Below the pieces are notes generated by a model. That model saw only the letters and a program-made list of their open reading frames with translations. It ran no database searches and was not told the origin of the DNA. A program made the translations under genes and the position numbers. Of a stretch of DNA of 64,000 nucleotides, positions 34,046-45,425 are shown piece by piece; position 1 is the first letter of the stretch; each line of letters begins with the position of its first letter. The stretch covers positions 67,121,760 through 67,185,759 of the forward strand of contig NC_080162.1 of NCBI RefSeq assembly GCF_950295315.1. The letters are read 5' to 3'. Origin of the DNA: Erinaceus europaeus (taxonomy: Eukaryota > Chordata > Mammalia > Eulipotyphla > Erinaceidae).

Positions 34046-34272
34046 CAAAAGCAATTTGCTTCCCCACCTGCAGGGGAGTCACTTCACAAGCGGTGAAGTA
34101 GGTGTGCAGGAGTCTGTCTTTCTCTCCCCCTCTCCGTCTTCCTCTCCTCTCTTCATTTTTCTCTGATTTCTCTTTGTCCTGTCCAACAATGATGGTATCA
34201 ATAATAACAACTACTACTACAACAATAAAACAACAAGGGTAACAAAAGGGAGTAAATAAATAAATATTCAAT
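34046..34272 (+). mobile_element. Headless SINE-A joined to L1 fragment
   Basis: The sequence enters SINE-A directly at 'cttccccacctgcaggggagtc', without the tRNA-like head, and then runs through body, pyrimidine block and AACAA tail to a (TA)n run. The junction with L1 antisense sequence near 34040 has no obvious duplication. Confidence 0.82.
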
Positions 34273-34293
34273 ATATATATATATATATATATA
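34273..34293. repeat. (TA)n microsatellite
   Basis: A run of AT dinucleotides at the SINE 3' end. Confidence 0.93.
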
Positions 34294-34454
34294 AATAAAA
34301 GGAATTTGACATTTATAAAGTTTATGAAGTAGAAAACAATATGCAGACTTTCTGATCTATCAGTTTTACTTCTGACACTACAGCCATTGTCACACAGACA
34401 AACTGAAAAAAAAACAGTCCAAAAAGTTTTTATTGTAATGTTGTCTAATAGAGA
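34294..34454. other. Unique DNA
   Basis: No feature recognised. Confidence 0.4.
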
Positions 34455-34550
34455 TCTATTAAATCTAATTATATTATATATATTATATTATATAATATAT
34501 AATATTATATATATAATATCTATTAGATCTAGTAGATATTCTTATCATTA
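34455..34550. repeat. AT-rich near-palindrome
   Basis: A sequence built only from A and T (34467-34519) reads almost the same on both strands around 34490. It is flanked by 'agatctattaaatcta' on the left and 'atctattagatctag' on the right. Confidence 0.8.
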
Positions 34551-34644
34551 AATTAGAAGGAAAAACTATGTTAAGTGACCAAACCAGGGCTGAGGATTTG
34601 CACATTCCTCAGACAGGAATATCATTTGAGGGATTCTCATGTTT

Positions 34645-34870
34645 GTGGGTGGTTGAGATAGTTCATTTGGATAGAGCACTCCTTTGCCATGTGCATGAAG
34701 GATCCAAGTTCAAAATTAGTTCCCACAACATTGAAGAAAGCTTTATTTGGTGCTGTGGTTTCTTCTACTCTTTCCCTCTGTGTTTATTAAAGGGGGTGGG
34801 AGTGTGTACGCAGAGGGAGTGTCCTGTGTTTGATTTGATTCCTGGCACCACCAATAGCTAGAGTTGAGAG
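34645..34870 (+). mobile_element. SINE-D, plus
   Basis: 'tggttgagatagttcatttgg', 'cctttgccatgtgcatg', 'ccaagttcaaaattag', 'ttggtgctgtggtttc', then a part with 'ttgattcctggcaccacc'. The 97-codon ORF at 34568-34861 is a SINE frame. Confidence 0.6.
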
Positions 34871-35345
34871 GTCCAATGATCAAAACAGAAGCAAAAACCA
34901 GAGATCAAACCTGTAAAGGTCTAAGAAATAAGGGAGGCATAGCATCCTGGAAGGAATTTGCCATGGATCTGTTGACTATCAGCAAATATTTTTATCATGT
35001 TCTTAGGGAAAAGGATTTTCCAAAATATAAAACCCTGAAATTGCATTCAGGAGAAGGCTTGATATGGTCATTTTGTCCATTGTTATTTCAAAACAGGGAT
35101 CTTCTAATTTTAAACAGGAGTCCCAGGTGGCTTCCTGATGATGTTCTACTTGTCTCCTAAATAGAGGCTCACACTCAGGAAATGTCATCTTTGATGCACC
35201 AAACCTTCTACAGGCATATTCCAGAAGAATGAATGATGAAAATCAATGTAGTATATGTCAACTCTTGTAGGAGTAGTGTGACCTCTTAGTATATACCTCT
35301 GGATTTGAAAACTTAAAATTTTGGTTCCAGCCACCTAGAAAGGAA
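34871..35345. other. Unique DNA
   Basis: The 98-codon plus ORF at 34864-35160 has no recognisable domain and starts in SINE-derived sequence. Confidence 0.45.
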
Positions 35346-35845
35346 TTATTTTGGATCAGGGGCCAGACACCAGACATGAACCTGGGTCATGCATAGTCAA
35401 AGCAGCATGTTCATTTATTTATTTATTAAATATTTATTCATTCTCTTTCATTGCCCTCATTGTTTTATTGTTGTAGTTATTATTGTTATTGATGTTGTCA
35501 TTGTTGGATAGTACAGAGAGAAATGGAGAGAGGAGGGGAAGACAGAGAGAGGGAAAGAAAGATAGACACCTGCAGACCTGCTTCACCGCTTGTGAAGTGA
35601 CTCCCCTGCAGGTGAAGAGCAAGGGGCTCAAACTGGGATCCTTATGCCTGTCCTTGCACTTTGCGCCACCTGTGCCTAACCGCTGCACTACTGCCGGACT
35701 CCCTTGTTCATTTAATTTTACCAAGAGTGAAAGAGAGATAAATATTATAACACATAATTATAGGAATTGCAAGGGATCAAACCTAAGGTTTAGAGCATGC
35801 AAGGAATGAACACTGCTGACTGAACCACCTCCCCAGCCCCACAAT
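35346..35845 (-). mobile_element. SINE-D/E remnants interrupted by SINE-A
   Basis: Left piece: 'gacatgaacctgggtcatgc'. Right piece: 'gcaagggatcaaacctaagg' to 'gaaccacctccccagcccc'. These look like reversed B-box and head parts of old tRNA-like SINEs; whether they are one element is uncertain. Confidence 0.45.
35418..35704 (-). mobile_element. SINE-A, minus, with TSD
   Basis: TGTTCATTTA flanks it at 35408-35417 and 35705-35714. The tail 'cattgccctcattg', body, reversed B box region 'ggggctcaaactggg' and head 'taaccgctgcactactgcc' are complete. Confidence 0.92.
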
Positions 35846-36769
35846 TGATTTTGTTTTAATGCCGATTATCTACCTGGTCCAAATTCAGCATAATAACTAT
35901 TTTAAATGCCAATCAACAGTAAATAAAGAAGTTATCTAAGTTTTACAGAGGATAGCCACTAAACACAAAAAGTTGTAATTAGTGTATATTTGCACAGCCA
36001 TTTAGAGTTGGTTAATGAAGTCAGATCTCCCAAGGAACATTTATTTTATTGACTAAGCTTGTGTAAAATAAAGAAAACAATCTACCTTATTTTAAATATA
36101 ATTTATTAGTTATTTATTACCTTAGTAGTGATGGATAATTGGCAACACAACACCTTAGTGGTATATATTGTTTGCAAATATAATGATAGCTGATTTTAAA
36201 CTGGGCAGCTCTGATGATTTTGGCTGGGCTCATTCATGTCTGTGAAGAGAATGGCTGTCAGCAAGTCTAGGTTGGTTTTGGTTAAGGGGACTGGGATGAG
36301 TCAGCTTTGTCCCTCATGTCTCTCATCCTTGAACAGACTAGCCTGGGCGTATTCTCAAGGTGATGACAGAGGTAAGAGAGAAAGAGAAAGGACAATTTTT
36401 GATTTACAAATGCATCTCCAGATTCTGTTTGTGTCTTGCTTGTTAAATCTTACTGGTCAAATCAAGTCACATGACTGCCACAAGATTCCAAAGGCAAAAA
36501 GTTCTAAGTAGTTTTGTGATAAAAATGTTATTGAAGGGAGAAATGAAGAATTGGAAAAAAAAATTTTGACAGTTTAACACAGATCAATCCAAGTATTGTA
36601 ATATATAATAATTGCACTAATATTGAATAATTTTATTTTCTATTTTGTATTTACACATAATGAATCAGACATATGCATTATATGCATTCTTGCATGCATG
36701 ACACAAGACAGACATATTATGAAAAATTTCACTAAGTAATTGTTAAAATGTAAATAAAAACAACATTCC
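35846..36769. other. Unique DNA
   Basis: No repeat recognised. The 91-codon plus ORF at 36236-36511 has no known domain. Confidence 0.5.
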
Positions 36770-36985
36770 TTGGTAGCCAAGATAGCTCACCTATGAGTGT
36801 CTCCTGTGCTATGCATATTACCCAGGTTCAAATATGACTACTAACAACCTTATGGAAGTTCTTGGTGCTATGATGTCTGACTTTCATGTCTCTTTGTCTC
36901 TCTCTCATACTTCCTTCTTCCCTTCCTCCCTTACTCTGTCTTTCTCTCTGAAAAATCTGTCAGGAACTATGAAGCACTTGTGACC
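36770..36985 (+). mobile_element. SINE-D, plus
   Basis: 'gtagccaagatagctcacc', 'ctgtgctatgcatattacc', 'aggttcaaatatgac', 'ttggtgctatgatgtc', then a C/T block at 36885-36950. Decayed but in family order. Confidence 0.65.
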
Positions 36986-37014
36986 ACAACAGAAAATCCT
37001 CGGTTTTTTAACAC

Positions 37015-37166
37015 TATTATTTTCTTTAAAAATTTATGTATTTATGTATTTTTAACAGAGCATTGCTTAGGTCTGGTATATGGTGGTATAGAGGATTGAA
37101 CCTAGAACTTTGGAGTCTTAGTCATGAGAGTCTCTTTATATAACCATTACACTATCTCCCTTGCCC
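37015..37166 (-). mobile_element. SINE-C, minus
   Basis: 'cagagcattgcttaggtctgg', 'gaggattgaacctagaac', 'ggagtcttagtcatgagagtc' and 'ataaccattacactatctccc' read as reversed SINE-C. Confidence 0.78.
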
Positions 37167-37990
37167 CAACACTAAGTATTCTAATAACGTTTTTATGATT
37201 TGGTTGTGAAGTATTCTTACCAAATTATGTGCACAAATTCATCATTTTTAGGAATGACACTAGTTTTATTGGGAGAGGGAGTTATTGCTCAATAATTAAT
37301 GTATTTGTCAGTATTTATGTCATAACATATCCTTTAGTAGCTACTGTTCCAATTGCTCCTCACTCACGAACTAACTTCATTACCTCATGGCATATTCTTA
37401 CTAATATATTGAAAAAAGGAACAGTGGAAAGGAAATGAATTGCATGATGTAATATGGACTTTTATCTTTTAATTTTATAAATCCTACAGGTTTCTCCAAT
37501 AAAAACAATTGCTCTGTACACATGCATATATATTCAGATGTTCTTAAAAATACTGAATTACCAACCAGGCGACCTGTTACTCAGTTAGTAGCCTTGTTCT
37601 CACCAGCTAACCGAGGGACTAGTTATAATAGTTTCTGTAAAGCCTGCCCCCCAGCTCTGTTTAGGAAACAACTTTACATATCAGTTATTCCAGTTTATAT
37701 ATAGCAATGTTTATTCTGTTAAATAGTAGCTCTACCTCTTATTAAATAACTTAAAAACACACTGTACATTATATCTATGAGTTGGAATTTCAATGCACTT
37801 ATTACTAAAAGATTCTAAAAATTCTTATAGTAAAGATTCAGTTTAGCTTTATTTGATATAACTTCACAAGTCTTTAAATCTATCTTGTATACATATGTTT
37901 TCTGAGGAACAAATATTGCTATGCCATTAAAATAATCTTTCCATGGAGTGCAATATGAAAATATTACTCTCTAAAGATGTGTGTATTCAT
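37167..37990. other. Unique DNA
   Basis: No feature recognised. ORFs of 60-69 codons lack known domains. Confidence 0.5.
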
Positions 37991-37994
37991 GTTC

Positions 37995-38312
37995 AAGAGG
38001 ATGATTTTTTTCTTTTTGCCTCCAGGATTATCCCTGGAGCTGCAACTGTGAATCCATTGCTCCTGGAGGCTATTTTCAAATTTTGTTGCCCTTGTTATTG
38101 TTGCCATTGCTGTTGGATAGGACAGAGAGAAATTGAGAGGGGAAGACTGAGAGGAAGAGAGAAAGACAGACATCTGCAGAACTGTTTCACCGCTTGTGAA
38201 GCAAGCCCCCCTGCAAGTGGGGAGACCCCTGGGGGCTCAAACCAGGATCCTTGAAACAGTCCTTAGACTTCATGCCATGTGCATTTAACCCACTGCACTA
38301 CTGCCCAGCACC
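37995..38312 (-). mobile_element. A-long SINE, minus
   Basis: The 3' module 'gcctccaggattatccctgg...tccattgctcctggaggc' is followed by 'tttgttgcccttgttattg', 'taggacagagagaaattgag', the body 'gcagaactgtttcaccgc' and the head 'taacccactgcactactgcc'. Confidence 0.9.
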
Positions 38313-38317
38313 TGCAA

Positions 38318-38476
38318 ATGAAATTTTTTAAAAATATTTTATTTATTTGTGAGAAAGATAGGAGGAGAGAGAGAGAGAGAACCAGACATTACTCTGGCAT
38401 GTGCTGCCAGGGATCAAACTCGGGACCTCATGCTTAAGAGCCCAAAGCTTTGCCACTGCGCCACCTCCAAGACCAT
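38318..38476 (-). mobile_element. SINE-E, minus
   Basis: 'tatttatttgtgagaaag', a GA run, 'catgtgctgccagggatcaaac', 'cgggacctcatgcttaagag' and 'tttgccactgcgccacctcc'. This is the cleanest copy of the family in the window. Confidence 0.72.
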
Positions 38477-38692
38477 GAAAATGAAAATTTTAAAGCACAT
38501 ATTTTACTTAGTAACTCTCCTTACTTCAGACCTCTTCCTTCTGTAAATTAATGAGAAAGCAAATGTCCATATATCAGGCAAGATTCTATAAATTAGTAGT
38601 ATATATTGTCACCAATTTATCTTTGAGATCATGAAACTAAGCATACATTAGTGGAGCTGTGTGCCAGGATATTGAACCTGTAGACCATTGAA
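38477..38692. other. Unique DNA
   Basis: Nothing recognised. Confidence 0.45.
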
Positions 38693-38865
38693 TTCTATTT
38701 TATTTTAATTTTATTTTAATAAAAGAGAGGTACAGAATCTGACAGACAGAGAGAAGAGTACTGCTCAACTCTGGCTTATGGTGGTATTAAGGACTGAGCC
38801 TGGAATTTCAGAGCCTCAGGCATAAGAGTCATTATGTGTAACCATTATGCTATTTTCCCAGCCCT
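38693..38865 (-). mobile_element. SINE-C, minus
   Basis: 'gtactgctcaactctggcttatgg', 'aggactgagcctggaatttc', 'gagcctcaggcataagagtc' and 'gtaaccattatgctattttccc' are reversed SINE-C landmarks. Confidence 0.78.
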
Positions 38866-39144
38866 TTGGATTCTCTTATTGCCTTGGATTGTTAGAAATG
38901 GCTTAGTAAAGCATAAAATTATACTATCAGTATTCTTTATGTATATATGACCATAGAGAACCGTGGATATTGTTTATTATGTCTTTGGTGTCTACAAAGT
39001 AATGGCTTTTGTTGACCAAGAAATAATTAGCTTGTAGTATAATCAAGAACACATTCATTTCAGGGCATAGGGAAATTTGAGAGGGTTAAACAGAAAAATG
39101 GTATATGCTTACATAATTTGTTTTGGAATTTTTCAGATTAGGGA

Positions 39145-39350
39145 TAGAGGGAACGATCACCAAGTAAGTTGTACGCTTTGCCATGAGTGTGTCCCAAGTT
39201 TGTACCCCAGCACCAGATGGGAGATGCCATGGTACTAGAGGAAGCTCTGTGCTATGTTCTCTGGTCTCTCTTTTTCTGAATGAAAATGTGGTTCTGGAGT
39301 GGTGAAAACATGCACATGAAAGACCCTGGTTCTGAGGGAAGAAATACAAA
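39145..39350 (+). mobile_element. SINE-D, plus
   Basis: 'acgctttgccatgagtgtgtc', 'agtttgtaccccagcacc', 'gatgggagatgcc', 'ctctggtctctctttttctg' and 'ggttctggagtggtgaaaac' follow the family order. Confidence 0.72.
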
Positions 39351-39599
39351 AGAGTAAAATTTCTGATTATTTTTAAAGGCATTTACAGTTTGTGATTGGT
39401 TGACCAGAATGCTCGGACAGAAACTGGTGTGTGAGATGTGTTATAAAATCAGTGTATGGTCTTCTGTATCTTTTCTGCTCACCAACTGATGGGTCAGGCT
39501 GCCTCAGCATTTCACTCAAAACCCTCAGCATAGCAATTAGAACCAAGATGGAGTCTGTTTGATTCAAAGTAGGTTCCTGACTTCATATGATTTGACATA

Positions 39600-40070
39600 G
39601 CTTCTTCTGAGAGGTGAAATTAGTGCTCCCTTCTCTTTAATCTGGGTGAGTATGTGACTCATTAATAATGAATGAATTGTAGATGATTCTGTATGACTTA
39701 CAAGACTCACAAGGAGGATCTACCTTAAACCTTCTTAACTGGTATACCCTCCTTGGAAGCTTGGAGCTGTTATGTGGGATGTCTGACTGTCCTGAACTCA
39801 TCATGCCCCCAGGAAGCTCAGACCACATGGGGAGAGGTTATGTATGAGAGCTGTTCCAGCTGACAGCCACAACTGACATTCCAGATGACAAGCGGCATTT
39901 GCTGCCAAATATGTGACTGAAGTTGCCTCCAGCCCTAGTTCTTGAGTCATCTTAAGGAATCTGTGTTCCTTGTTGAGATCTGTGATATTGTAGAGCAGAA
40001 AGAAGCTGTCTCCACTATGCCATTTGAATTCTTGACTCACAGGATCCATAAGCATAGTACTGTTTCACAT
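39600..40070 (+). mobile_element. MLT1 LTR (ERVL-MaLR)
   Basis: A series of blocks in MLT1 order: 'ctttaatctgggtgagtatg', 'tgactcattaataatgaatg', 'accacatggggagagg', 'gctgacagccacaactgac', 'atgtgactgaagttgcctcc', 'gagcagaaagaagctgtc', 'gaattcttgactcacaggat', 'ccataagcat'. Diverged, as expected for an element predating placental orders. The ORFs on its minus strand are not genes. Confidence 0.88.
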
Positions 40071-40149
40071 CATGTACTGTTAATATGCTAGATTATCTGA
40101 ATTGAGGGCAAAAAATGTCAATATAAATTTAACTTTTTGACACTCCTAG

Positions 40150-40345
40150 TATTAATAATAGACATATGCTGATCACCTACCTTAGGCCACCTGTTTTGCT
40201 ATGTACTTTAGTTATTCATCAAGTTCTACATTGTTCCTGGGAATTCAGTCTCATTATCTCATTATTTATTTGATAAAGATATTAAGGCTAGAGAAATGAA
40301 GTAGCTTGTCTTATGCCATACTTGCAATGTAAAACTATATCTCCA
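40150..40345 (-). mobile_element. Possible MIR, minus, heavily decayed
   Basis: 'tgctatgtactttagttattc', 'tctcattatctcatta', 'aaggctagagaaatgaagtagc' and 'ttgtcttatgcc' resemble the reversed MIR order (acttacat, tcattt, cagagaggttaag). Confidence 0.5.
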
Positions 40346-40389
40346 GGTTATATCAACTGGTGTGTCATAAAGAAGAACTGCCCTATAAA

Positions 40390-40620
40390 CTTCATTTTCA
40401 TTTATTTAGTTGTTATTTTGCTGCTAGAATTATCACTGGGGCTCATCAACTGCATGACTCCACTACTGTCAGCAGCTATTTTCTTCTTTTCCTGAGCCAG
40501 AAGGTGAGAGAGAGGTGGAGAGAAGCTTCTCCCCTATAGGCACCTATGAATGGTCTAAGGCATGAACCCAGGTCTTTGCTTATGGTAGCATGTGTACTCT
40601 AACTGGTATGCCACCAAAAA
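40390..40620 (-). mobile_element. Long-type SINE, minus, decayed
   Basis: 'gctagaattatcactggggctc', 'actccactactgtcagcagc', 'agaaggtgagagagaggtgg', 'gaagcttctcccctataggc' and 'aactggtatgccacc' give a 3' module plus SINE-B-like body in reverse. Confidence 0.68.
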
Positions 40621-40736
40621 GATGATAATATAAATTTAGATCTTCTGCCCTATAAACTTTAAATGCCCTTCAGTTATTTGAACAGTTGCCAATCAATTAA
40701 AGAACCAAGTAGAAAACATTACCAATAGAGATTCTG

Positions 40737-40950
40737 TTGATGGCGCCAGGTAGTGGCATACCTGGTTAGGCACTCACATTACAGTGCAAAAGGACCAGGG
40801 TTCAAGTTCCTGTTCCACACTTGTAGGGGGAAAGCATTGTGAGTAGTGAAATAAAACTACAGATGTCTGTCTGTCTATTTCCTTCTCGATCTCTCACTCC
40901 CTTTTCAATTTCTCTGTCTCTATCCAATAAAAATTTTTAAAAATTAACAA
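40737..40950 (+). mobile_element. SINE-B, plus, imperfect TSD
   Basis: Head 'ggcgccaggtagtggcatacc', 'gggttcaagttcctgttcc', body and 'ctatccaataaaaattt'. The flanks AGAGATTC.TGTTGATGG and AGAAATTCCTCTGATTGG look like a diverged target duplication. Confidence 0.85.
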
Positions 40951-40989
40951 AAGAAATTCCTCTGATTGGCTAAAATATTTTTTCTTTAT

Positions 40990-41358
40990 TCCTATTTATT
41001 TATTTATATTTATTTTTGCCTCCAGGGTTATCACTGGGGCTGTACTACAAATCCCATATTCCTGGAGGCTATTTTTCCCCCTTTTGTTGCCCTTGTTGTT
41101 TAATTATTTATTGTCATTATTTTTGTTGTTATTATTGTTGTTGTTATTGCTGTCGTTGTTTGATAGGATAGAGAGAAATCAAGAGAGGAAGGGAAGACAG
41201 AGACAGGGAGAGAAAGATAAACACCTGCAGACCTGCTTCACCACTTGTGAAGTGACCCCCCTGCAGGTGGGGAGCTGAAGGGCTCAAACTGGGATCCTTG
41301 AGCAGGTCCTTGTGCTTTATGCCATGTGCATTTAATTCGCTTCTCTACCATCCAGCCC
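40990..41358 (-). mobile_element. A-long SINE, minus
   Basis: 3' module 'gcctccagggttatcactgg...cccatattcctggaggc', then 'ttttgttgcccttg', TTG-rich segment, 'gatagagagaaatcaagag', body and head 'taccatccagccccc'. Confidence 0.9.
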
Positions 41359-42440
41359 CCAGCTGAAACATTTCTTCCTCTTTCTGATGGAATTGTTCTT
41401 TTTAGGTCTGCACTTTTGTTTATGTAATTTACTGTCTAGAAACATCATCACTTGGTACTCTAATTCACAGTGCATTCCCTGTCATTTCAGCTTCACTTCT
41501 ATATCTATTAAACTACATTCTGACTAGCCCATCATAGTTTGTGTTAACTCTGAAGTGGATTTATGCTATCTTCTGATAGCCAGATGCTATTATATTGAAA
41601 TCATTGTTTTTGTTATTACTATTAATTGCTCTCCAGAGTTCCACAGGGTCTCAGATTATGTTAGCACTGTCAAGCACTTACTTGGCTACTTCCCCTTCAG
41701 TCCTTGAGTAGTGTTTCTTAGAAGTTCCTTCTGAATAAACAACATTTACCTAAATCCTTGGATCAGGATCTCTGACAGAAGGTCAGCATGAAATCCAAAA
41801 AACCACTGAATAAATGTCACCTTGACTCTGATATGAGGATTTGTCACTAGCATCTTACTATTTTGGTGCAGTTGATAAAAATAATATAAACATCATTGCC
41901 CAGAAATATAGTTGACTGACGTCTCAGAAATTCACAATCTGGTACATAATATATTTATAATTAATCATAGATCCCTTAAGATGATAATAATATACAATGA
42001 CCCACTTGTTCATTATAAATTCTAATATGGGTGTTATATAATAAATAAAAGTTCGAACTTCAGTCATTTCTCAATTTTCTTTCTGTGATTGCCTGCCCCC
42101 AAAGACCTGAATGCCAAAACTAATTTATAAATATTGGAAAGAGGGATCCTTGACTAAAGAGACCTTCCAGCCCATTCACAGAAATTTTAACCATCAGTCT
42201 ATAAAATGTTATAACCAAATGTAATGAATGGGATATTGCTATATGTGCTATGGCTCAAAAGTCACTAGACAGTTAACTCTCTAAGCATTGTGTAAGCATC
42301 AAACACATGTAACACACTGTCTCCTGTGGAAGGGATTGACATATTTAATAGTAAGCATATTTTATCTATTATTATTGTTATTTTTTCATTACCAGAGTTT
42401 CATTGCTCTGAGCCAAAAATTTTTATAGGATAAAAGACAG
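41359..42440. other. Unique DNA
   Basis: 1.1 kb with no recognisable repeat or exon. Confidence 0.5.
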
Positions 42441-42444
42441 ACAA

Positions 42445-42556
42445 ATGACTAGGTGACAGCATAGTGGTTACTCAAAAGACTTTCATGCTGAGGCCCCAAG
42501 AGATCCCAGCTTCAATCCCCAGCACCACCATCAGCTGGAGCTGAGAAATGCTCTGG

Positions 42557-42611
<55 letters not shown>

Positions 42612-42640
42612 AATTTAAATAAAATATTTTTTAAAAGACA
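42445..42640 (+). mobile_element. SINE-C with (CT)n
   Basis: 'gtgacagcatagtggttactc', 'ctttcatgctgaggcc', 'cttcaatccccagcaccacc', 'gagctgagaaatgctctgg', a CT run, and an AAATAAAATATT tail. Confidence 0.85.
42557..42611. repeat. (CT)n microsatellite
   Basis: About 27 dinucleotide units with one TTT interruption near 42582. Confidence 0.96.
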
Positions 42641-42755
42641 GAGGGATAGATACTCCAGCACTGAAGTTTCTAGTGTGCTGAGGCCAGGCTTGAACCTGGG
42701 CCACACATTTTGCAAAGGTATACTATACAGATAAGCCATCTTACCAGATTAAGCA
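42641..42755 (-). mobile_element. SINE-D/E remnant, minus
   Basis: 'gaggccaggcttgaacctggg' and 'gataagccatcttaccag' are reversed B-box and head pieces. Confidence 0.55.
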
Positions 42756-42823
42756 TGGAGTTTAAATAGCAAATTGTTAATTGGACTCTTCAGGAAGTGA
42801 AGCTGGTAAGCACAGATCATGGG

Positions 42824-42827
<4 letters not shown>

Positions 42828-42862
<35 letters not shown>
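42828..42862. repeat. (CA)n microsatellite
   Basis: About 17 dinucleotide units, uninterrupted. Confidence 0.97.
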
Positions 42863-42865
<3 letters not shown>

Positions 42866-43450
42866 TCTGAGGCCCAGGAACAGGTCCTGTCATTTGACAG
42901 CTGCTATCCAAAATCACTTGAAATTTAATACTGAAAAAAAAAAAGTTTTTTCCATTAGCAACCTCAGGTGTGAACTTAAAAACAACCATTTAAATACAAA
43001 TATGTTCTTAATGTTGAAGTATTTCCTTAAGCCTATTCTAATTTATCTTCTTCCCAGTCTATCACATTTTATTTGCTTCAGCAAAGTTTAATAAAACAAA
43101 TCATAAATGTCTAAAAATCCATCTTGGTACATCTCAAGAGGGCTTTATATTTGACATCTGGGATCAACTAGCAGACTTGTTACTAGGAGGAAAGATAACA
43201 ATATCAAAAAAGTTAAAAATAATAATTTAAAAAGATTCCAAGTACTCACACCTATGAGATCTACTTACCATAGAATGTGATGGAAAAAATTATTTTTCAG
43301 AAAAAAAAGTGATGAATAAAATTATAATCAGCTCTATGAGTAAATCTCACTGTATAATACTGAACAAAAAGAGACATATAAATAATACTTTGTGTGACTT
43401 TGTTAGTATCAAGTCCCAAATCAGTTGAGAGAGATTTACAGTTTTAGAAG
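42863..43450. other. Unique DNA
   Basis: No transposon recognised. The 90-codon ORF at 42819-43091 starts in the CA run (HTHTHT) and is not a gene. Confidence 0.5.
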
Positions 43451-43454
43451 TCAG

Positions 43455-43715
43455 TTGGGGCTTGGCAGTAATACATTCAGTAGAACACACAAATTATCAT
43501 GTACAAAGACACAGGTTCAAGTCCCCAGTCCCCACTTGCAGGGGAATGATTCATGAGTAGTAAAACAGTGCTGCAGGTGTCTGTTTTACTGCCCCTCTTT
43601 AGCTCCCCTTCCCTCTCAATCTCTATCCAAAAGGGGAAAAAAAAGGCCTCCAGTGGTAGTAGATTCATTGTGTAGACACTAAACCTCTGTGATAATGCTG
43701 ATGGCAATAAAGATA
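43455..43715 (+). mobile_element. SINE-B carrying the long 3' module
   Basis: The head 'ggggcttggcagtaatac' and body are B-type, but after the A-rich segment comes 'ggcctccagtggtagtagatt' to 'ataatgctgatggcaataaa'. The module therefore occurs on both SINE types. Confidence 0.78.
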
Positions 43716-44039
43716 ATTTAAATAGAAGAAAAGAAATCAAGATGCCTACCTTTGGCATGGGTACTTACTAGAAATGAGCATAAAGTGAGTTTCTATAATA
43801 CAGCATTCTTAGTATGGATAGTTAAATAGCCAAAAAAATGTCTATTTTCTGAGAATTCATTAAGCTGTACATTTATAATTTATGTTTTTCTTTAGGTTTC
43901 TTAGGCAGTGTTTAAAAAAAATTACTATATTCCATCAAACACTCTAGCCAAAATGTTCATTTTTCTACCTGCATTAGAATCATCCTGGTGTTTATTAAAA
44001 GTACAAATTTCTGAGTTCTCTCCAGATTTATTTAATAAG
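43716..44039. other. Unique DNA
   Basis: Nothing recognised. Confidence 0.45.
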
Positions 44040-44086
44040 ATTTTTAGGGACAGAGTCTATAAACTTTAATTATTAAACATCTCCAA

Positions 44087-44124
<38 letters not shown>

Positions 44125-44315
44125 TTTCAACACCAGGACCTCATGCTTGTATAATTTTACTGATTCCAGACCAACTTTTTCATGTAAGAGAATCAGGGAG
44201 TAAACTGTAGCAGTGGAACTTCCCTTGGTTCTGTGACACGCCACATGTGCTAAGGTTCAAATCCAGGGCAACGCACATGACAAGGAATACACTCTATCAT
44301 CCTTCCACCCCACCC
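44040..44315 (-). mobile_element. Old tRNA-like SINE remnants, minus, with (TG)n
   Basis: 'caccaggacctcatgcttg' (44133-44151) resembles SINE-E, and 'aggttcaaatccagggcaac' with 'cacatgacaagg' (44253-44285) resembles SINE-D or E. Boundaries are uncertain. Confidence 0.4.
44090..44121. repeat. (GT)n microsatellite
   Basis: About 16 dinucleotide units. Confidence 0.96.
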
Positions 44316-44394
44316 CACCCTCTCCTCTCCTTGTACAATTTGAATGTACTGAAGTCTGAGAAATCAGTAGTGTCAAAATGGTTCAGCTACTATG

Positions 44395-44815
44395 GCACAT
44401 CCCTGTTCACTTTCAACAATATGTTAAGTTTTTCAGCCACCAAGTTGCAGATGCTACTATGACACCAATCTGACTTCACTGGGCAGAGGACCTCACCAAT
44501 GTATCCTGGAACCCCACTTCCCCACAGCCATGCCCCACTAGGGAAAGATAGAAACAGGCTGGGAGTATGGATGGACCTGTCAATGCCCATGTTCAGCAGA
44601 GAAGCAATTACAGAAGCCAGACCTTCTACCTTCTGCACCCCATAATGATCCTGTGTCCATACTTCCAGAGGGATAAAGAATAGGAAAGCTTTTAAGGGAG
44701 GGGATGGGATATGGAACTCTGATAGTGGGAATTATGTGGAATTGTACCTCTATAATTATATGGTCTTGTTGATATTTTTTATTTTATGAGTAAATTTTTT
44801 TAAAAATTTAAAAAA
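44395..44815 (+). mobile_element. L1 3' end, plus
   Basis: 'tttttcagccaccaagttgc', 'ctcaccaatgtatcctgg', 'aatgcccatgttcagcag', 'ccagagggataaagaatagg' and 'ggaattgtacctctataatt' match the shared L1 3' UTR. Intermediate divergence from the 2-kb copy. The 82-codon minus ORF is noncoding. Confidence 0.85.
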
Positions 44816-45275
44816 CGTTATGTCCTGTCTAGGAAAGGAAAACTTTTTTTCTCTTTTTTTCCCCTCTTACGGTCTTAACTAAGGCTGAAGATTAAACTGA
44901 CAAAAACAGAGTAGTGGGAGAAAATCCAGTCAGGTTTTTAATAAGTTTCATCTGACACAAGTGTCTTCATAAACAAATGAAGGCTAGAAGAAGCAGTTAA
45001 ACCAAATGCCTTTATGTCAGGGCTGACAGTTAGCTTGAAAAATCATGGTAAGACATGATAATGTAAAGTGTTTGGGCTTTCAAATGAAGAAAAGGAAATT
45101 CAACTCAGCCTGACCTGTTCTTTCAGATTTCTCTGTGCATCCTTTCTCTTCTGAGGTAAGAAGACTCCTTTCTTTCTGATGCAGCACCTCTCAGAGAAGG
45201 CTCAAGGGGAAGGTTAGAGAGTTCTTCTCCCACATGTCATTTTTAAAATTGCTTCCATTGAAAATATTCAGTAAA
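44816..45275. other. Unique DNA
   Basis: No feature recognised. Confidence 0.5.
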
Positions 45276-45277
45276 GT

Positions 45278-45386
45278 AGGTGAGTTGAAGAGACCATATA
45301 ATATTTATGCAAAGAGACTTTCATTCATGAGGCTCTCAGGTCCCAGGTTCAAGCCTCAGCATCACCATAAGCCAGAGCTAAGTAGG

Positions 45387-45425
<39 letters not shown>

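Noticed and set aside
39637..40055. Two minus ORFs of 63 and 84 codons
   Set aside because: They are antisense to an MLT1 LTR.
42512..42739. 75-codon minus ORF with long RE repeat
   Set aside because: It is a translation of the CT microsatellite inside a SINE-C.
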